Shown: positions 37,302 to 45,189 of the stretch, one piece after another | Numbering within the stretch: the stretch's first letter is position 1 | Layout: each line of letters opens with the position of its first letter | Position numbers and translations under genes: made by a program | Assembly: GCA_003327425.1 (NCBI GenBank) | Contig: QOQW01000001.1 | Coordinates: 62,001 to 126,000, forward strand | Source: Candidatus Ozemibacter sibiricus | Lineage (GTDB): Bacteria; Muiribacteriota; Ozemobacteria; Ozemobacterales; Ozemobacteraceae | Direction: 5' to 3' | DNA length: 64,000 bases | The notes under the pieces: generated by a model | The model's input: only the letters and a program-made list of their open reading frames with translations | The model's database searches: none | What the model was told of the DNA's origin: nothing

Positions 37302-39182
37302 ATGTGCGGAATCGCCGGATTCCATGGCCCGGGCGGCCTCGAAGATCTGCAGGCCATGCTCGCTGCCCTGGCCCACCGGGGGCCCGATGACGCCGGAACC
37401 TATGTCGCGAGCCCTCTCTACCTGGGACACCGCCGTCTATCCATCATCGACCTGTCTGAGCAAGGGCGCCAGCCTATGGCCAATGAGGATGGCACCGTTT
37501 GGTTGGTCTTCAACGGCGAGGTCTACAATTTTCCGGTGCTGCGGGCCGAGCTGGAGAGAGCGGGGCATCGGTTTCGTAGCCGGACCGACACCGAGGTCAT
37601 CATCCATCTCTACGAAGAGCACGGGCCAGCGGCGTTCACCCGGTTGAACGGAATGTTCGCCCTGGCCCTGTGGGATGCTCGCTGTCGCCGATTGCTGTTG
37701 GCTCGGGACCGCCATGGCCAGAAACCGTTGTTCTATGTGGCTCGCGATGGTTTGTTCGCCTTCGCGTCAGAAGCGGCCGCCTTGACCCGCCATTCGCGGA
37801 TCCCAGGGAATCTGCACCTGCCGGCCCTGGCCAGATTCCTTTTCTATGAGCACATTCCTGCCCCCGATTGCATTTGGGAAGGAATCCGGAAGCTTGCGCC
37901 AGCTTCCTGCCTCGAGTTCGATCCGGAGCAGCAGAGTGTTCGGGTTGAACGATACTGGTCGGTGCAGTTCTTGCCTCGCCATCCGATATCTGCTGGAGAG
38001 GCGGTGTCTGCCCTCGAAGAACGTCTGGAGGCAGCGGTACGTCGCCATCTGATCGCGGATGTTCCCGTGGGTTTGTTCCTCAGCGGCGGACTCGATTCCT
38101 CGACTCTCGCATGGTTCGCCCAGCGAGCTTTGGGTGGCAGGCTACGTACGTTCACCATCGCCTTTTCCGAAACGAGCTTTGGTGAGCAGGATCTGGCTCG
38201 GGCGACTGCCCACCAACTCGGCACCCGACACGAAGAGATCTTCTTTGGCCGGGAAGATTTCTGGGCGACGGCCCAGGAGGTGGTGGGCCGGCTCGATGAG
38301 CCTTTCGCCGATTCGTCGATCATACCTGCCTACCATTTGTGCCGGATGGCTCGCTCGAAGATCAAAGTCGCTTTGGGTGGAGAAGGCGGCGACGAATTGT
38401 TCCTTGGTTACCCTTGGTTTCAGGCAGTTCAAGTCGCGCGCATGCTTCAGGCCTTTCCTCGGGCGGTGCGCCGGAATCTGCTGCTTCCCTTGGTCGACTG
38501 GCTGCCCTGTTCCCACCGGAATGAAACCTGGGAATACAGGGTCAAAAAGTTCTTCGAAGCAGAACCTTGGCTGGATGATCCGATCCAAGCTCAGCAGGTA
38601 TGGGTTGGGGCGTTCGGCCCCGAACGTTTGCGGAAGCTTTTCCGTCCCGAGGTGCACCCCCACCTTGGCTTGGAATCGCTGTTTGCTCCGCTCGAGTATT
38701 ATCGGACCGATGCCCAACCAGGCGAAACCGCGTTTGATGGGGTCGTGCGCTTGACCCAGCATCGCTACCTTATGGATGATGGACTGACCAAGACCGATCG
38801 GGCTTCCATGTTCCATGGACTGGAACTGCGAGCTCCGCTGCTCGACGTCGAACTGGCCGATTGGGTGAACCGGCTTCCCCATGCGCTCAAACGGAGAGGC
38901 GGGCGGACCAAGCTTCTGCTGCGACGGCTGATGGCCGGACGTCTTCCTCCAGAAGTTCTGGGGGGGCGGAAACGCGGGTTCACCCCCCCGATTTCTCAAT
39001 GGTTTTGCGAGGATTTTCGGGATCGAGTGCAGGAGATGTTGTTCCGCCCCGGGCCTTGGTTCGATCCGCATTACATTCGCCAACTCTGGGATGAGCATGT
39101 CCGCCACCGGCAGAACCACCGAAAGCTGTTATGGACGCTCTTCATGTGGAATTGGTGGAGCAGTATTCACCTCAGGGTCTGA
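37302..39182 (+). CDS. asnB: AsnB-type glutamine-dependent amidotransferase
   Basis: 626 residues with AGGAGG before ATG 37302. The N-terminal class II glutaminase domain starts with the catalytic Cys2 (MCGIAGFHG), with HRGPDDAG and FNGEVYNF as glutamine-site motifs. The C-terminal synthetase domain has the ATP-pyrophosphatase loop SGGLDSS (261-267) and GGEGGDELFLGYPW. It uses glutamine-derived ammonia and ATP to amidate a carboxylate, as in asparagine synthetase. In envelope-glycan clusters such enzymes often amidate uronic acids, which is the more likely role between radical SAM and glycosyltransferase genes, rather than housekeeping asparagine synthesis. Confidence 0.93.
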   Translation: MCGIAGFHGPGGLEDLQAMLAALAHRGPDDAGTYVASPLYLGHRRLSIIDLSEQGRQPMANEDGTVWLVFNGEVYNFPVLRAELERAGHRFRSRTDTEVIIHLYEEHGPAAFTRLNGMFALALWDARCRRLLLARDRHGQKPLFYVARDGLFAFASEAAALTRHSRIPGNLHLPALARFLFYEHIPAPDCIWEGIRKLAPASCLEFDPEQQSVRVERYWSVQFLPRHPISAGEAVSALEERLEAAVRRHLIADVPVGLFLSGGLDSSTLAWFAQRALGGRLRTFTIAFSETSFGEQDLARATAHQLGTRHEEIFFGREDFWATAQEVVGRLDEPFADSSIIPAYHLCRMARSKIKVALGGEGGDELFLGYPWFQAVQVARMLQAFPRAVRRNLLLPLVDWLPCSHRNETWEYRVKKFFEAEPWLDDPIQAQQVWVGAFGPERLRKLFRPEVHPHLGLESLFAPLEYYRTDAQPGETAFDGVVRLTQHRYLMDDGLTKTDRASMFHGLELRAPLLDVELADWVNRLPHALKRRGGRTKLLLRRLMAGRLPPEVLGGRKRGFTPPISQWFCEDFRDRVQEMLFRPGPWFDPHYIRQLWDEHVRHRQNHRKLLWTLFMWNWWSSIHLRV

Positions 39183-39203
39183 GGTGAATTGGGGGTTGAG
39201 GGA

Positions 39204-40091
39204 ATGAGACGTGTAAACTTAGGTCGCACGGGGTTGACGATGTCGTGGGTTGGGCTGGGAACCTCGGCTGCCTATGATGGTGTGCTGTGTCCGGCCAAAG
39301 TGGCCGTGACCGATTACCCCCGGCTTCTCGAATACGGGTTTCGCCAGGGGATCACCTGGTGGGATGCCTCGCCGACCTACGGCACCCATGGTGCCATCCG
39401 TTGCGCTCTCCGGCGGGTCCCTAGACGGGAGGTGGTCCTTTGTTCGAAAACCGTGGCGGTTTCGGGGCGCGGAGCCCGGGCCGATGTCGAGCGGGCCTTG
39501 CGCCAGATGGGAGTGGAGGAAATCGACATCTTCCTCCTCCAGACCATGCGCAGTGGCTTGGAATTTCGCATTCGGAGGGGGGCGTGGCAGGCGTTGCAGG
39601 ATCTGAAACGAGAAGGGCGGATCAGGGCCATCGGGGTGGCCGCTCATGGGTTGGGAGTGCTGCAGGCGGCCTTGCACGAACCAGCTCTCGACGTGGTGTT
39701 GGGCCGGATCAATTACGCCGGCGACCTCATGGATCGGTGGCAGGAAGATCTGCCCTCCCTTCTCGCGGGGTTGCCGCCCGTCAAACGACTGCTGTTGGAT
39801 CTTCTCCCTCGCTCTTTGTTCGCCAGGCTGGCTGGGCGAGTGCACCACTTGCGCGCCAGTCCCCAAGAACAAGCGATGGCCCGGGAGCTGTTCGCTCGTC
39901 TGGCCGCCGCCGGGAAAGAAGTGCTCGGTATGAAGATCTTCGGGGAAGGGGCGCTGGCGGGGGACGTGCCGCGTGCGGTCGCCTATGCCGCCGGGTTGCC
40001 CTGGCTGCGGGCGATCCTGGTCGGTGCGTGCTCGGAAGCGGAAATTGATGCCGTGGTCGCAGCGGCCAGCCAAGCCCAGGGAGGTCGATGA
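39204..40091 (+). CDS. Aldo/keto reductase-like protein with altered catalytic His
   Basis: 295 residues from ATG 39204 (GAGGG upstream). Family features are LGRTGLTMSWVGLGTS and WDASPTYG with D54 and Y59, CSKT with K82, and DIFLLQTM with Q113, where active AKRs have the tetrad His. Region IRAIGVAAHG fits the family barrel. The C-terminus AYAAGLPWLRAILVGACS is the usual NADPH-binding end. The conserved Asp, Tyr and Lys with a His-to-Gln change suggests altered or lost reductase activity. It abuts the next gene with no gap. Confidence 0.85.
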   Translation: MRRVNLGRTGLTMSWVGLGTSAAYDGVLCPAKVAVTDYPRLLEYGFRQGITWWDASPTYGTHGAIRCALRRVPRREVVLCSKTVAVSGRGARADVERALRQMGVEEIDIFLLQTMRSGLEFRIRRGAWQALQDLKREGRIRAIGVAAHGLGVLQAALHEPALDVVLGRINYAGDLMDRWQEDLPSLLAGLPPVKRLLLDLLPRSLFARLAGRVHHLRASPQEQAMARELFARLAAAGKEVLGMKIFGEGALAGDVPRAVAYAAGLPWLRAILVGACSEAEIDAVVAAASQAQGGR

Positions 40092-41555
40092 ATGGCGTTG
40101 TCGATCCGGGTTGCCCTGCTGAACGGCCCTGCCACTCCCCATTTCGCCCGAACCGGGCGTTGGCAGGCCACCGCACGGGGCGCCAGCTTGTGGTATCCCA
40201 TCTGGCTGGCGGCGGCCGGGGCTCGACTCGAAGCGGCGGGAGTGCCCGTGACGTTGATCGACGCCCCGGCTGAAGGACTCGACCTGCCGGCGACGTTGAC
40301 TCGGTTGCAAGCCTTCCACCCCGATCTCGTGGTCATCGATACTTCCACGGCCAGCATCACCTACGACCTGCAGACCGCGCAAGCCGTAAAATCCAGTCTG
40401 CGGCCGCCTCCCCGGACCTGTCTGGTCGGGCCTCATGCCTCGGCCCTGCCAGAATCGGTGCTGTCGGCGGCTGGAGTCGATTTTGTGGCGATCGGCGAAT
40501 ACGACGAGACGCTGTATGAGCTGGCGGTCCGTTTACAGGAGGATCCGTCCACCGACGGGGCCAATCTTGCGGGTCTGTGGGGCAAGAATGCCGGTGGCGA
40601 GGTGCGGAATCCGCCGCGACCGCTCATTGCCGATCTCGATGCCCTGCCGTTCGCCTCGAGCTTTTTGGCTCGCCACCTCGATGTGCATTGGTACGGCCTC
40701 GATTTCACCTTGCATCCTTATATGACCATCATGACCTCGCGCGGATGTCCCTTCCGTTGCACCTATTGTTTGTGGCCGCAAACCTTGTCGCGGGGAACCT
40801 TTCGCGAGCGCAGTCTCGACCACGTCTTCAAGGAGATAGAGAGCGTCTGCCATCTTCGCCCTGCCATTCGCGAGATCTTCTTCGATGATGATACGTTCTG
40901 TGTGAGACCAGAGCGGGTCCGCGAGTTTGTCGACCGCTATCGGCTTGGAAGGTACGGGCTGCCTTTCTCGGTGAATGCGCGGGCCGATATCACCGATGCC
41001 TCGTTGCTCGAGGCCATGCGGGATGCCGGTCTACGGTGTGTGGTCGTGGGCTTCGAGTCCGGAACGCAGGCGATCCTCGATGCCGTTCGGAAAGGCACCC
41101 GCCTCGATCGCATGCGAGAATTCGCCAGGATCTGTCGCGCATTGGGCATTCAGGTGCATGGGGATTTCGTCATCGGGTTGCCGGGAGAAACCAAAGAGAC
41201 CATCAGGCGCACCGTGGCTTTTGCCAAGCGGCTGGGCTTGTCAACCTTCCAGATTGCCATCGCCCAGCCTCTCCCTGGAACGGCATTCTACGACTGGGTA
41301 AAGAGCCATGGCTATCTGACGACCTCGGATTTCAGGGAATGGGTCGATGCCGATGGCCGGCAACGCTGTGTCATATCTTATCCTGATCTGACCGCTGCCG
41401 AAATGGACGTGGCGGTCCGCCAGGCGATCAGGGAGTTCTACCTCTCCGCTTCCTTCCTGGCGAGCGCCCTGCGCAATATTCTGCGAAATCCTCGCGAAAT
41501 CTGGCGCTATGCCTGGGGGGGGATGCGCCTCTTCCGCTTCTTTTTCGGGGGGTAG
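40092..41555 (+). CDS. HpnJ-like B12-binding radical SAM enzyme RS3
   Basis: 487 residues starting right after the preceding stop (TGA/ATG adjacent). The N-terminal region (RWQATARGASLWYPIWLA, VTLIDAPAEGLDL, LVVIDTSTASITYDLQTA) resembles hopanoid-associated HpnJ. The Fe-S motif is C219, C223, C226 in RGCPFRCTYC, followed by LWPQT and by IFFDDDTF. VGFESGTQAILDAVRKGTR and FVIGLPGETKET complete the core. HpnJ itself closes the bacteriohopanetetrol cyclitol ether; here no other hopanoid genes are seen, so the similarity suggests fold and possibly a sugar-derived substrate rather than the same reaction. Confidence 0.85.
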   Translation: MALSIRVALLNGPATPHFARTGRWQATARGASLWYPIWLAAAGARLEAAGVPVTLIDAPAEGLDLPATLTRLQAFHPDLVVIDTSTASITYDLQTAQAVKSSLRPPPRTCLVGPHASALPESVLSAAGVDFVAIGEYDETLYELAVRLQEDPSTDGANLAGLWGKNAGGEVRNPPRPLIADLDALPFASSFLARHLDVHWYGLDFTLHPYMTIMTSRGCPFRCTYCLWPQTLSRGTFRERSLDHVFKEIESVCHLRPAIREIFFDDDTFCVRPERVREFVDRYRLGRYGLPFSVNARADITDASLLEAMRDAGLRCVVVGFESGTQAILDAVRKGTRLDRMREFARICRALGIQVHGDFVIGLPGETKETIRRTVAFAKRLGLSTFQIAIAQPLPGTAFYDWVKSHGYLTTSDFREWVDADGRQRCVISYPDLTAAEMDVAVRQAIREFYLSASFLASALRNILRNPREIWRYAWGGMRLFRFFFGG

Positions 41556-41557
41556 CC

Positions 41558-42613
41558 ATGGATGTAACGGTGGCAGTGGTTGCTTTCAATGAAGAGGCCA
41601 ACATTTCCGATTGTCTCAAGGCCATCCAAGCACAGACCTACCGCTTGGGTGCGATCGAGATTCTGGTGATCGATGGCCGTTCCACCGATCGGACCCGTGA
41701 ACTGGTCGCCGAGGCGGCTCGAAACGATTCCCGCATCAGGCTTCTCGACAACCCTGCCCGCCAGATCGCGGCTGGAAGGAATATCGCTCTGCTGGGTGCT
41801 CGCTTCCCCTTTCTCGCTTTCACCGACGCGGATTGTCGCCCCCCGTCCCATTGGCTGGAAACCTTGGTGGCAGGTTGGAAGCGGGTGCAAAGAGATCACC
41901 CACGTCTGGCTGGGGTAGGGGGCGGAAATCGGCCGCCTTTGGAAGAAAGTGAATTTCTCAATGCTTTAGGACTCTATCTCGATTCGACGCTGGGATCTCT
42001 CGGGTCGGTCCAGGGACGCAATTTTCCTTTCGCTTGTCCAGTGGCCAGCGTGGGGTGCTTCAATGCCCTGTTCGATCGGCAAGTCCTGCAGGAGGTCGGT
42101 GGGTTCGACGCCTCCCTCGGGAACATGGGTGAAGACCTCGAGATCGGGTGCCGACTGAGGCGCGCCGGATTCGAGCTGTGGTATGTTCCGGGGGCCGAGG
42201 TCATCCACCGGTTGCGCTCTGACCTATTTGCCTGGGGGCGCAACATGTTCGCCTATGGTCAAGGCCGGGCCGAGGTTTCTCTTCGCCACCACCAGCTCGG
42301 CAATCGATTTTTCCTGGCAGCCTGGGCGTATGCGCTGACCCTGATGGGAGCAGCGCAAGGGCGATGGCCGAAGGCTCGTGCTCTCCTGACCCTATATGTC
42401 GGACTGGTGGTTGCGTATACGGGAGGCTTGGCTTGGCTGGCTAAACGCAGCCACCTCTGGCCGAGGGTGGCCGTCATTTTTCTAGTTACCCACTTTGCTT
42501 ATGGTTGTGGAATGGTCCTGGGGACCATCCGTGGAGCCGTCAAGGCTGTTCTGGGTGATGGCCCCCTCGCTTGGGTCCGATCGCCAAGGCTGCAGGCGAT
42601 TGCCAAACGATGA
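41558..42613 (+). CDS. Family 2 glycosyltransferase with C-terminal membrane helices
   Basis: 351 residues. The GT-A domain has VAVVAFNEEANISDCL, VIDGRSTDRT (nucleotide binding), LAFTDADCRP (DxD-type metal site) and GGFDASLGNMGEDLEIGCR (catalytic ED). Two or three membrane helices follow (LTLYVGLVVAYTGGLAWL, VIFLVTHFAYGCGMV). This architecture resembles ExoA/WcaA-type enzymes that add sugars to a polyprenyl-linked intermediate on the inner face of the membrane. Start 2 bp after RS3; its stop overlaps the RS4 start by 4 bp (ATGA). Confidence 0.9.
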   Translation: MDVTVAVVAFNEEANISDCLKAIQAQTYRLGAIEILVIDGRSTDRTRELVAEAARNDSRIRLLDNPARQIAAGRNIALLGARFPFLAFTDADCRPPSHWLETLVAGWKRVQRDHPRLAGVGGGNRPPLEESEFLNALGLYLDSTLGSLGSVQGRNFPFACPVASVGCFNALFDRQVLQEVGGFDASLGNMGEDLEIGCRLRRAGFELWYVPGAEVIHRLRSDLFAWGRNMFAYGQGRAEVSLRHHQLGNRFFLAAWAYALTLMGAAQGRWPKARALLTLYVGLVVAYTGGLAWLAKRSHLWPRVAVIFLVTHFAYGCGMVLGTIRGAVKAVLGDGPLAWVRSPRLQAIAKR

Positions 42614-44031
42614 AGATCCTTCTGGTAAATCCACCTTCACGCTCGCCCCAGCCCGTCATCCCTCTCGGCCTGGCCTATCTGGCCGCCGCCCTTGAAGCGG
42701 CCGGGGAACGGGTGCAAGTTCTCGATGCCTGGGCGGAGAGATTCTCCCTGCCAGATCTTGAACGTTGGTTGGCTCGCCACGGTCCGTGGGGATTGATCGG
42801 CGTCACCATCATGGCTCCCACCTGGGAGGTCGGTCGCGAAACGGTGCAGGCCATTCGTCGCCAGGTGCCTGGTGGCGCCATCATCATCGGTGGTACGTAT
42901 CCTTCCGCTTTGCCGGAAGACGCCATGGCGGCTTGTGCCGAAATCGATTTCGCGGCGATCGGAGAGGGTGACCAACTGATCGTCGATCTTGTCCGCTCTT
43001 TGCGCACCGGAACGCCGGCCCTGTCCGCCATTCCCGGCTTGGTCTACCGGACCCCGACCGGGATTCGACGAAATCCTGGTCGGGGACTTGTTCGCCATCT
43101 TGACCACCTCCCCATGCTTGCTTGGCATCTTTTTCCCCTGAAGCGCTATATTCCCCATCCCCCCTATCGCTTGCTACGGTCGTTTGCCACCCTTATCACC
43201 AGCCGTGGATGTCCTTTCCATTGTATATATTGCACGAAGGCCGTCTCCGGATCTGACTTCCGAGTCCAAGGGGTTCCTCGAATTTTGGAGGAATTGCGCC
43301 ATCTCTCACGGACCTATGGGATTAAACAGGTTCATTTTTACGATGATGATTTTCCCCGTCCCCGGCATCGCCTCCTGGAATTCTGCCGAACCTTGCGGCA
43401 GAGCGGGTTGCCTCTCCTCTGGTCCTGTGTTGCGCGCGTCGATTCGGTTGATGAGGAAGTCGTCCGGGAAATGAAGGCGGCCGGTTGCTGGTTGATCGCC
43501 TTTGGGGTCGAATCAGGGTCCCAGGCGATTCTCGATCGGGCGCTCAAGGGCTATACCCTGGCCCAGGTCCGCCGGGCATTCGCCGTCACTCGGCAAGCTG
43601 GGCTCCAGACTCTCGGGTATTTCATGGCAGGGCTTCCCGGCGAGACACGGGAAACGCTCGAACAAACGGTACGGTTGTCGCTCGAACTCGATCCTGACTA
43701 CGTCTCCTGGAGCATCACAGCCCTCTATCCAGGAAGTCGACTTCACGAACAAGCTCGGGAGCAATGGTCTTCCCATCCTGGGGGACCAGGCCATTTGCCA
43801 CGATTCGGAGTTTCCAGCCAATCCCCCTATGCGCATGGTCACGTCGCTCTTTTGGAGGAAAATCTCCCGGCGGCGGAGATTCAAGCAGCGGTGGCTGCCG
43901 CCTACCGGCGGTTCTACCTGCGGCCCGGCTATCTGCTGCGCTTTCCGTCCAAATGGCAAACCCTGACCCAGGCGCTTTCATTTTTCAAGGCGGGTGGAGA
44001 TTTCTTGCGTTGGGTGTGGTCGCGAGGGTAG
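42610..44031 (+). CDS. B12-binding-type radical SAM enzyme RS4
   Basis: 473 residues from ATG 42610, overlapping the glycosyltransferase stop by 4 bp. The N-terminal cobalamin-binding-like domain (MKILLVNPPSRSPQPVIPLG, IIIGGTYPSALPED) precedes C201, C205 and C208 (SRGCPFHCIYC), then FYDDDFPRPRHRLLEF, FGVESGSQAILDRALKG and FMAGLPGETRETL. The C-terminus (YRRFYLRPGYLLRF) is nearly the same as in RS1, marking the two as paralogues. Last gene of the cluster; its stop faces the convergent DUF2304 gene 21 bp away. Confidence 0.9.
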   Translation: MKILLVNPPSRSPQPVIPLGLAYLAAALEAAGERVQVLDAWAERFSLPDLERWLARHGPWGLIGVTIMAPTWEVGRETVQAIRRQVPGGAIIIGGTYPSALPEDAMAACAEIDFAAIGEGDQLIVDLVRSLRTGTPALSAIPGLVYRTPTGIRRNPGRGLVRHLDHLPMLAWHLFPLKRYIPHPPYRLLRSFATLITSRGCPFHCIYCTKAVSGSDFRVQGVPRILEELRHLSRTYGIKQVHFYDDDFPRPRHRLLEFCRTLRQSGLPLLWSCVARVDSVDEEVVREMKAAGCWLIAFGVESGSQAILDRALKGYTLAQVRRAFAVTRQAGLQTLGYFMAGLPGETRETLEQTVRLSLELDPDYVSWSITALYPGSRLHEQAREQWSSHPGGPGHLPRFGVSSQSPYAHGHVALLEENLPAAEIQAAVAAAYRRFYLRPGYLLRFPSKWQTLTQALSFFKAGGDFLRWVWSRG

Positions 44032-44052
44032 GAGGAACAATCGAAGAACTCC

Positions 44053-44454
44053 TCATTCGTCAGAGGCATCAGCGGACAGTCGGGAGGCGAGGTTCTCAAG
44101 ATCCCATCTGAGGAGGGTGATCTCTTGGATCACATTCTTCAGATTCCTGAAGGTATCAGCATTCCGCATGGATGTCTGCATGGCGAGCAGCATCAGGAAG
44201 ATCTGTCCGAAGAAGAAGATGGTGGAAGTCGGAGTTACAATCCCCAGCGCCTGGCTGATCCGTTGCAAAAGCCTGTAATGCATGCCTAGAACGAACGTGA
44301 CTACCCCGACCAGCAGCCAGATCCACGAGTCTTCTTCCCGCACTTTTCGCCGACGAACCAAGTCGAGGGTCAGAAGGAGGATGCCCGAACTGAGAAGGAC
44401 AACCCACCGTTTTTGTTTCGGCGGCAGGGAGGTTGGTTGTGGGGCTTCAGTCAT
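44053..44454 (-). CDS. DUF2304 family small membrane protein
   Basis: 133 residues from ATG 44454 with GGAGG five bases upstream. Three membrane helices (VVLLSSGILLLTLDLV, WIWLLVGVVTFVLGM, FFFGQIFLMLLAMQ) and a charged C-terminal helix (LKNVIQEITLLRWDLENL) match DUF2304. These proteins commonly sit immediately beside a DPM1-like glycosyltransferase, as here, and are thought to assist polyprenyl-phosphate sugar synthesis. The start overlaps the end of that gene by 8 bp. Confidence 0.85.
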   Translation of the reverse strand: MTEAPQPTSLPPKQKRWVVLLSSGILLLTLDLVRRRKVREEDSWIWLLVGVVTFVLGMHYRLLQRISQALGIVTPTSTIFFFGQIFLMLLAMQTSMRNADTFRNLKNVIQEITLLRWDLENLASRLSADASDE

Positions 44455-45178
44455 GGGGGCCTCCAAGCTGGCGTAACAATACCATCAAGATGGATAGCAA
44501 GATCTTCCCCGAATACCGAATGGGGTGGAAAAAACCCGCATGCATGCTGGTTTTTTCGGGGGAGGGCCACATTCGGACGTTGACCTCCCGAAAGCGGATG
44601 CCGCAGTAATGCATCATGATGAACACGTCAGCATCGGGAAAATCGAGAGGAAAACCCTCTTTGACCAGCAGGGCAAGGGTTTTCCGGTTGAGGGCTTTGA
44701 ACCCTGACGTCGGGTCGCGCAAGGCGAAACCCGTCAGACCTCGACAGAGAATCGCGAAAAATCGGCGTCCGATGTCTCGGACCAGGGGTGAAGGGTAATC
44801 ATACTCTTCATGGAATCGGTTGCCGATGACCAGATCGGCTTCCCCTGCCAACAAGGGGGCAAGCAGGGCGGGGATCCCTGCCGGGTCGTGCTGGCCATCG
44901 GCATCCAATTGAACAAGGAATTCATACCGACGGCGCAGGGCAAATTTATATCCGGTTTGCAAGGCACCGCCATAGCCTAGATGGATGGGGAGCCGGAGGC
45001 ACATCGCACCGCACGCCTGTGCAACCTCCGCGGTGTTGTCGGTGGAGCCGTCGTCGACCACCAGGACATCAAAGTCGGGAGGTCGGTGCTTTGCCAGAAG
45101 GTGCAACGTGCGTGGCAAACGGGGGGCCTCATTGAGCGCCGGAATGCAGATGAGGCCTCGGGGGGAGGTTGGAGGCAC
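44447..45178 (-). CDS. Polyprenyl-phosphate glycosyltransferase (DPM1-like GT2)
   Basis: 243 residues from GTG 45178. GT2 core: ICIPALNEAPRLPRTL, VLVVDDGSTDNTAEVA, LVQLDADGQHDP (metal-binding DADGQ) and DPTSGFKALNRKTL. A short hydrophobic C-terminus (GKILLSILMVLLRQLG) may contact the membrane. Such enzymes transfer a hexose to a polyprenyl phosphate, providing a donor for STT3/GT-C-type enzymes. It is transcribed with pilC (11 bp gap) but lies next to the radical SAM and STT3-like genes, so it may supply that pathway. Confidence 0.88.
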   Translation of the reverse strand: MPPTSPRGLICIPALNEAPRLPRTLHLLAKHRPPDFDVLVVDDGSTDNTAEVAQACGAMCLRLPIHLGYGGALQTGYKFALRRRYEFLVQLDADGQHDPAGIPALLAPLLAGEADLVIGNRFHEEYDYPSPLVRDIGRRFFAILCRGLTGFALRDPTSGFKALNRKTLALLVKEGFPLDFPDADVFIMMHYCGIRFREVNVRMWPSPEKTSMHAGFFHPIRYSGKILLSILMVLLRQLGGPHD

Positions 45179-45189
45179 AGTCCTTCGAC

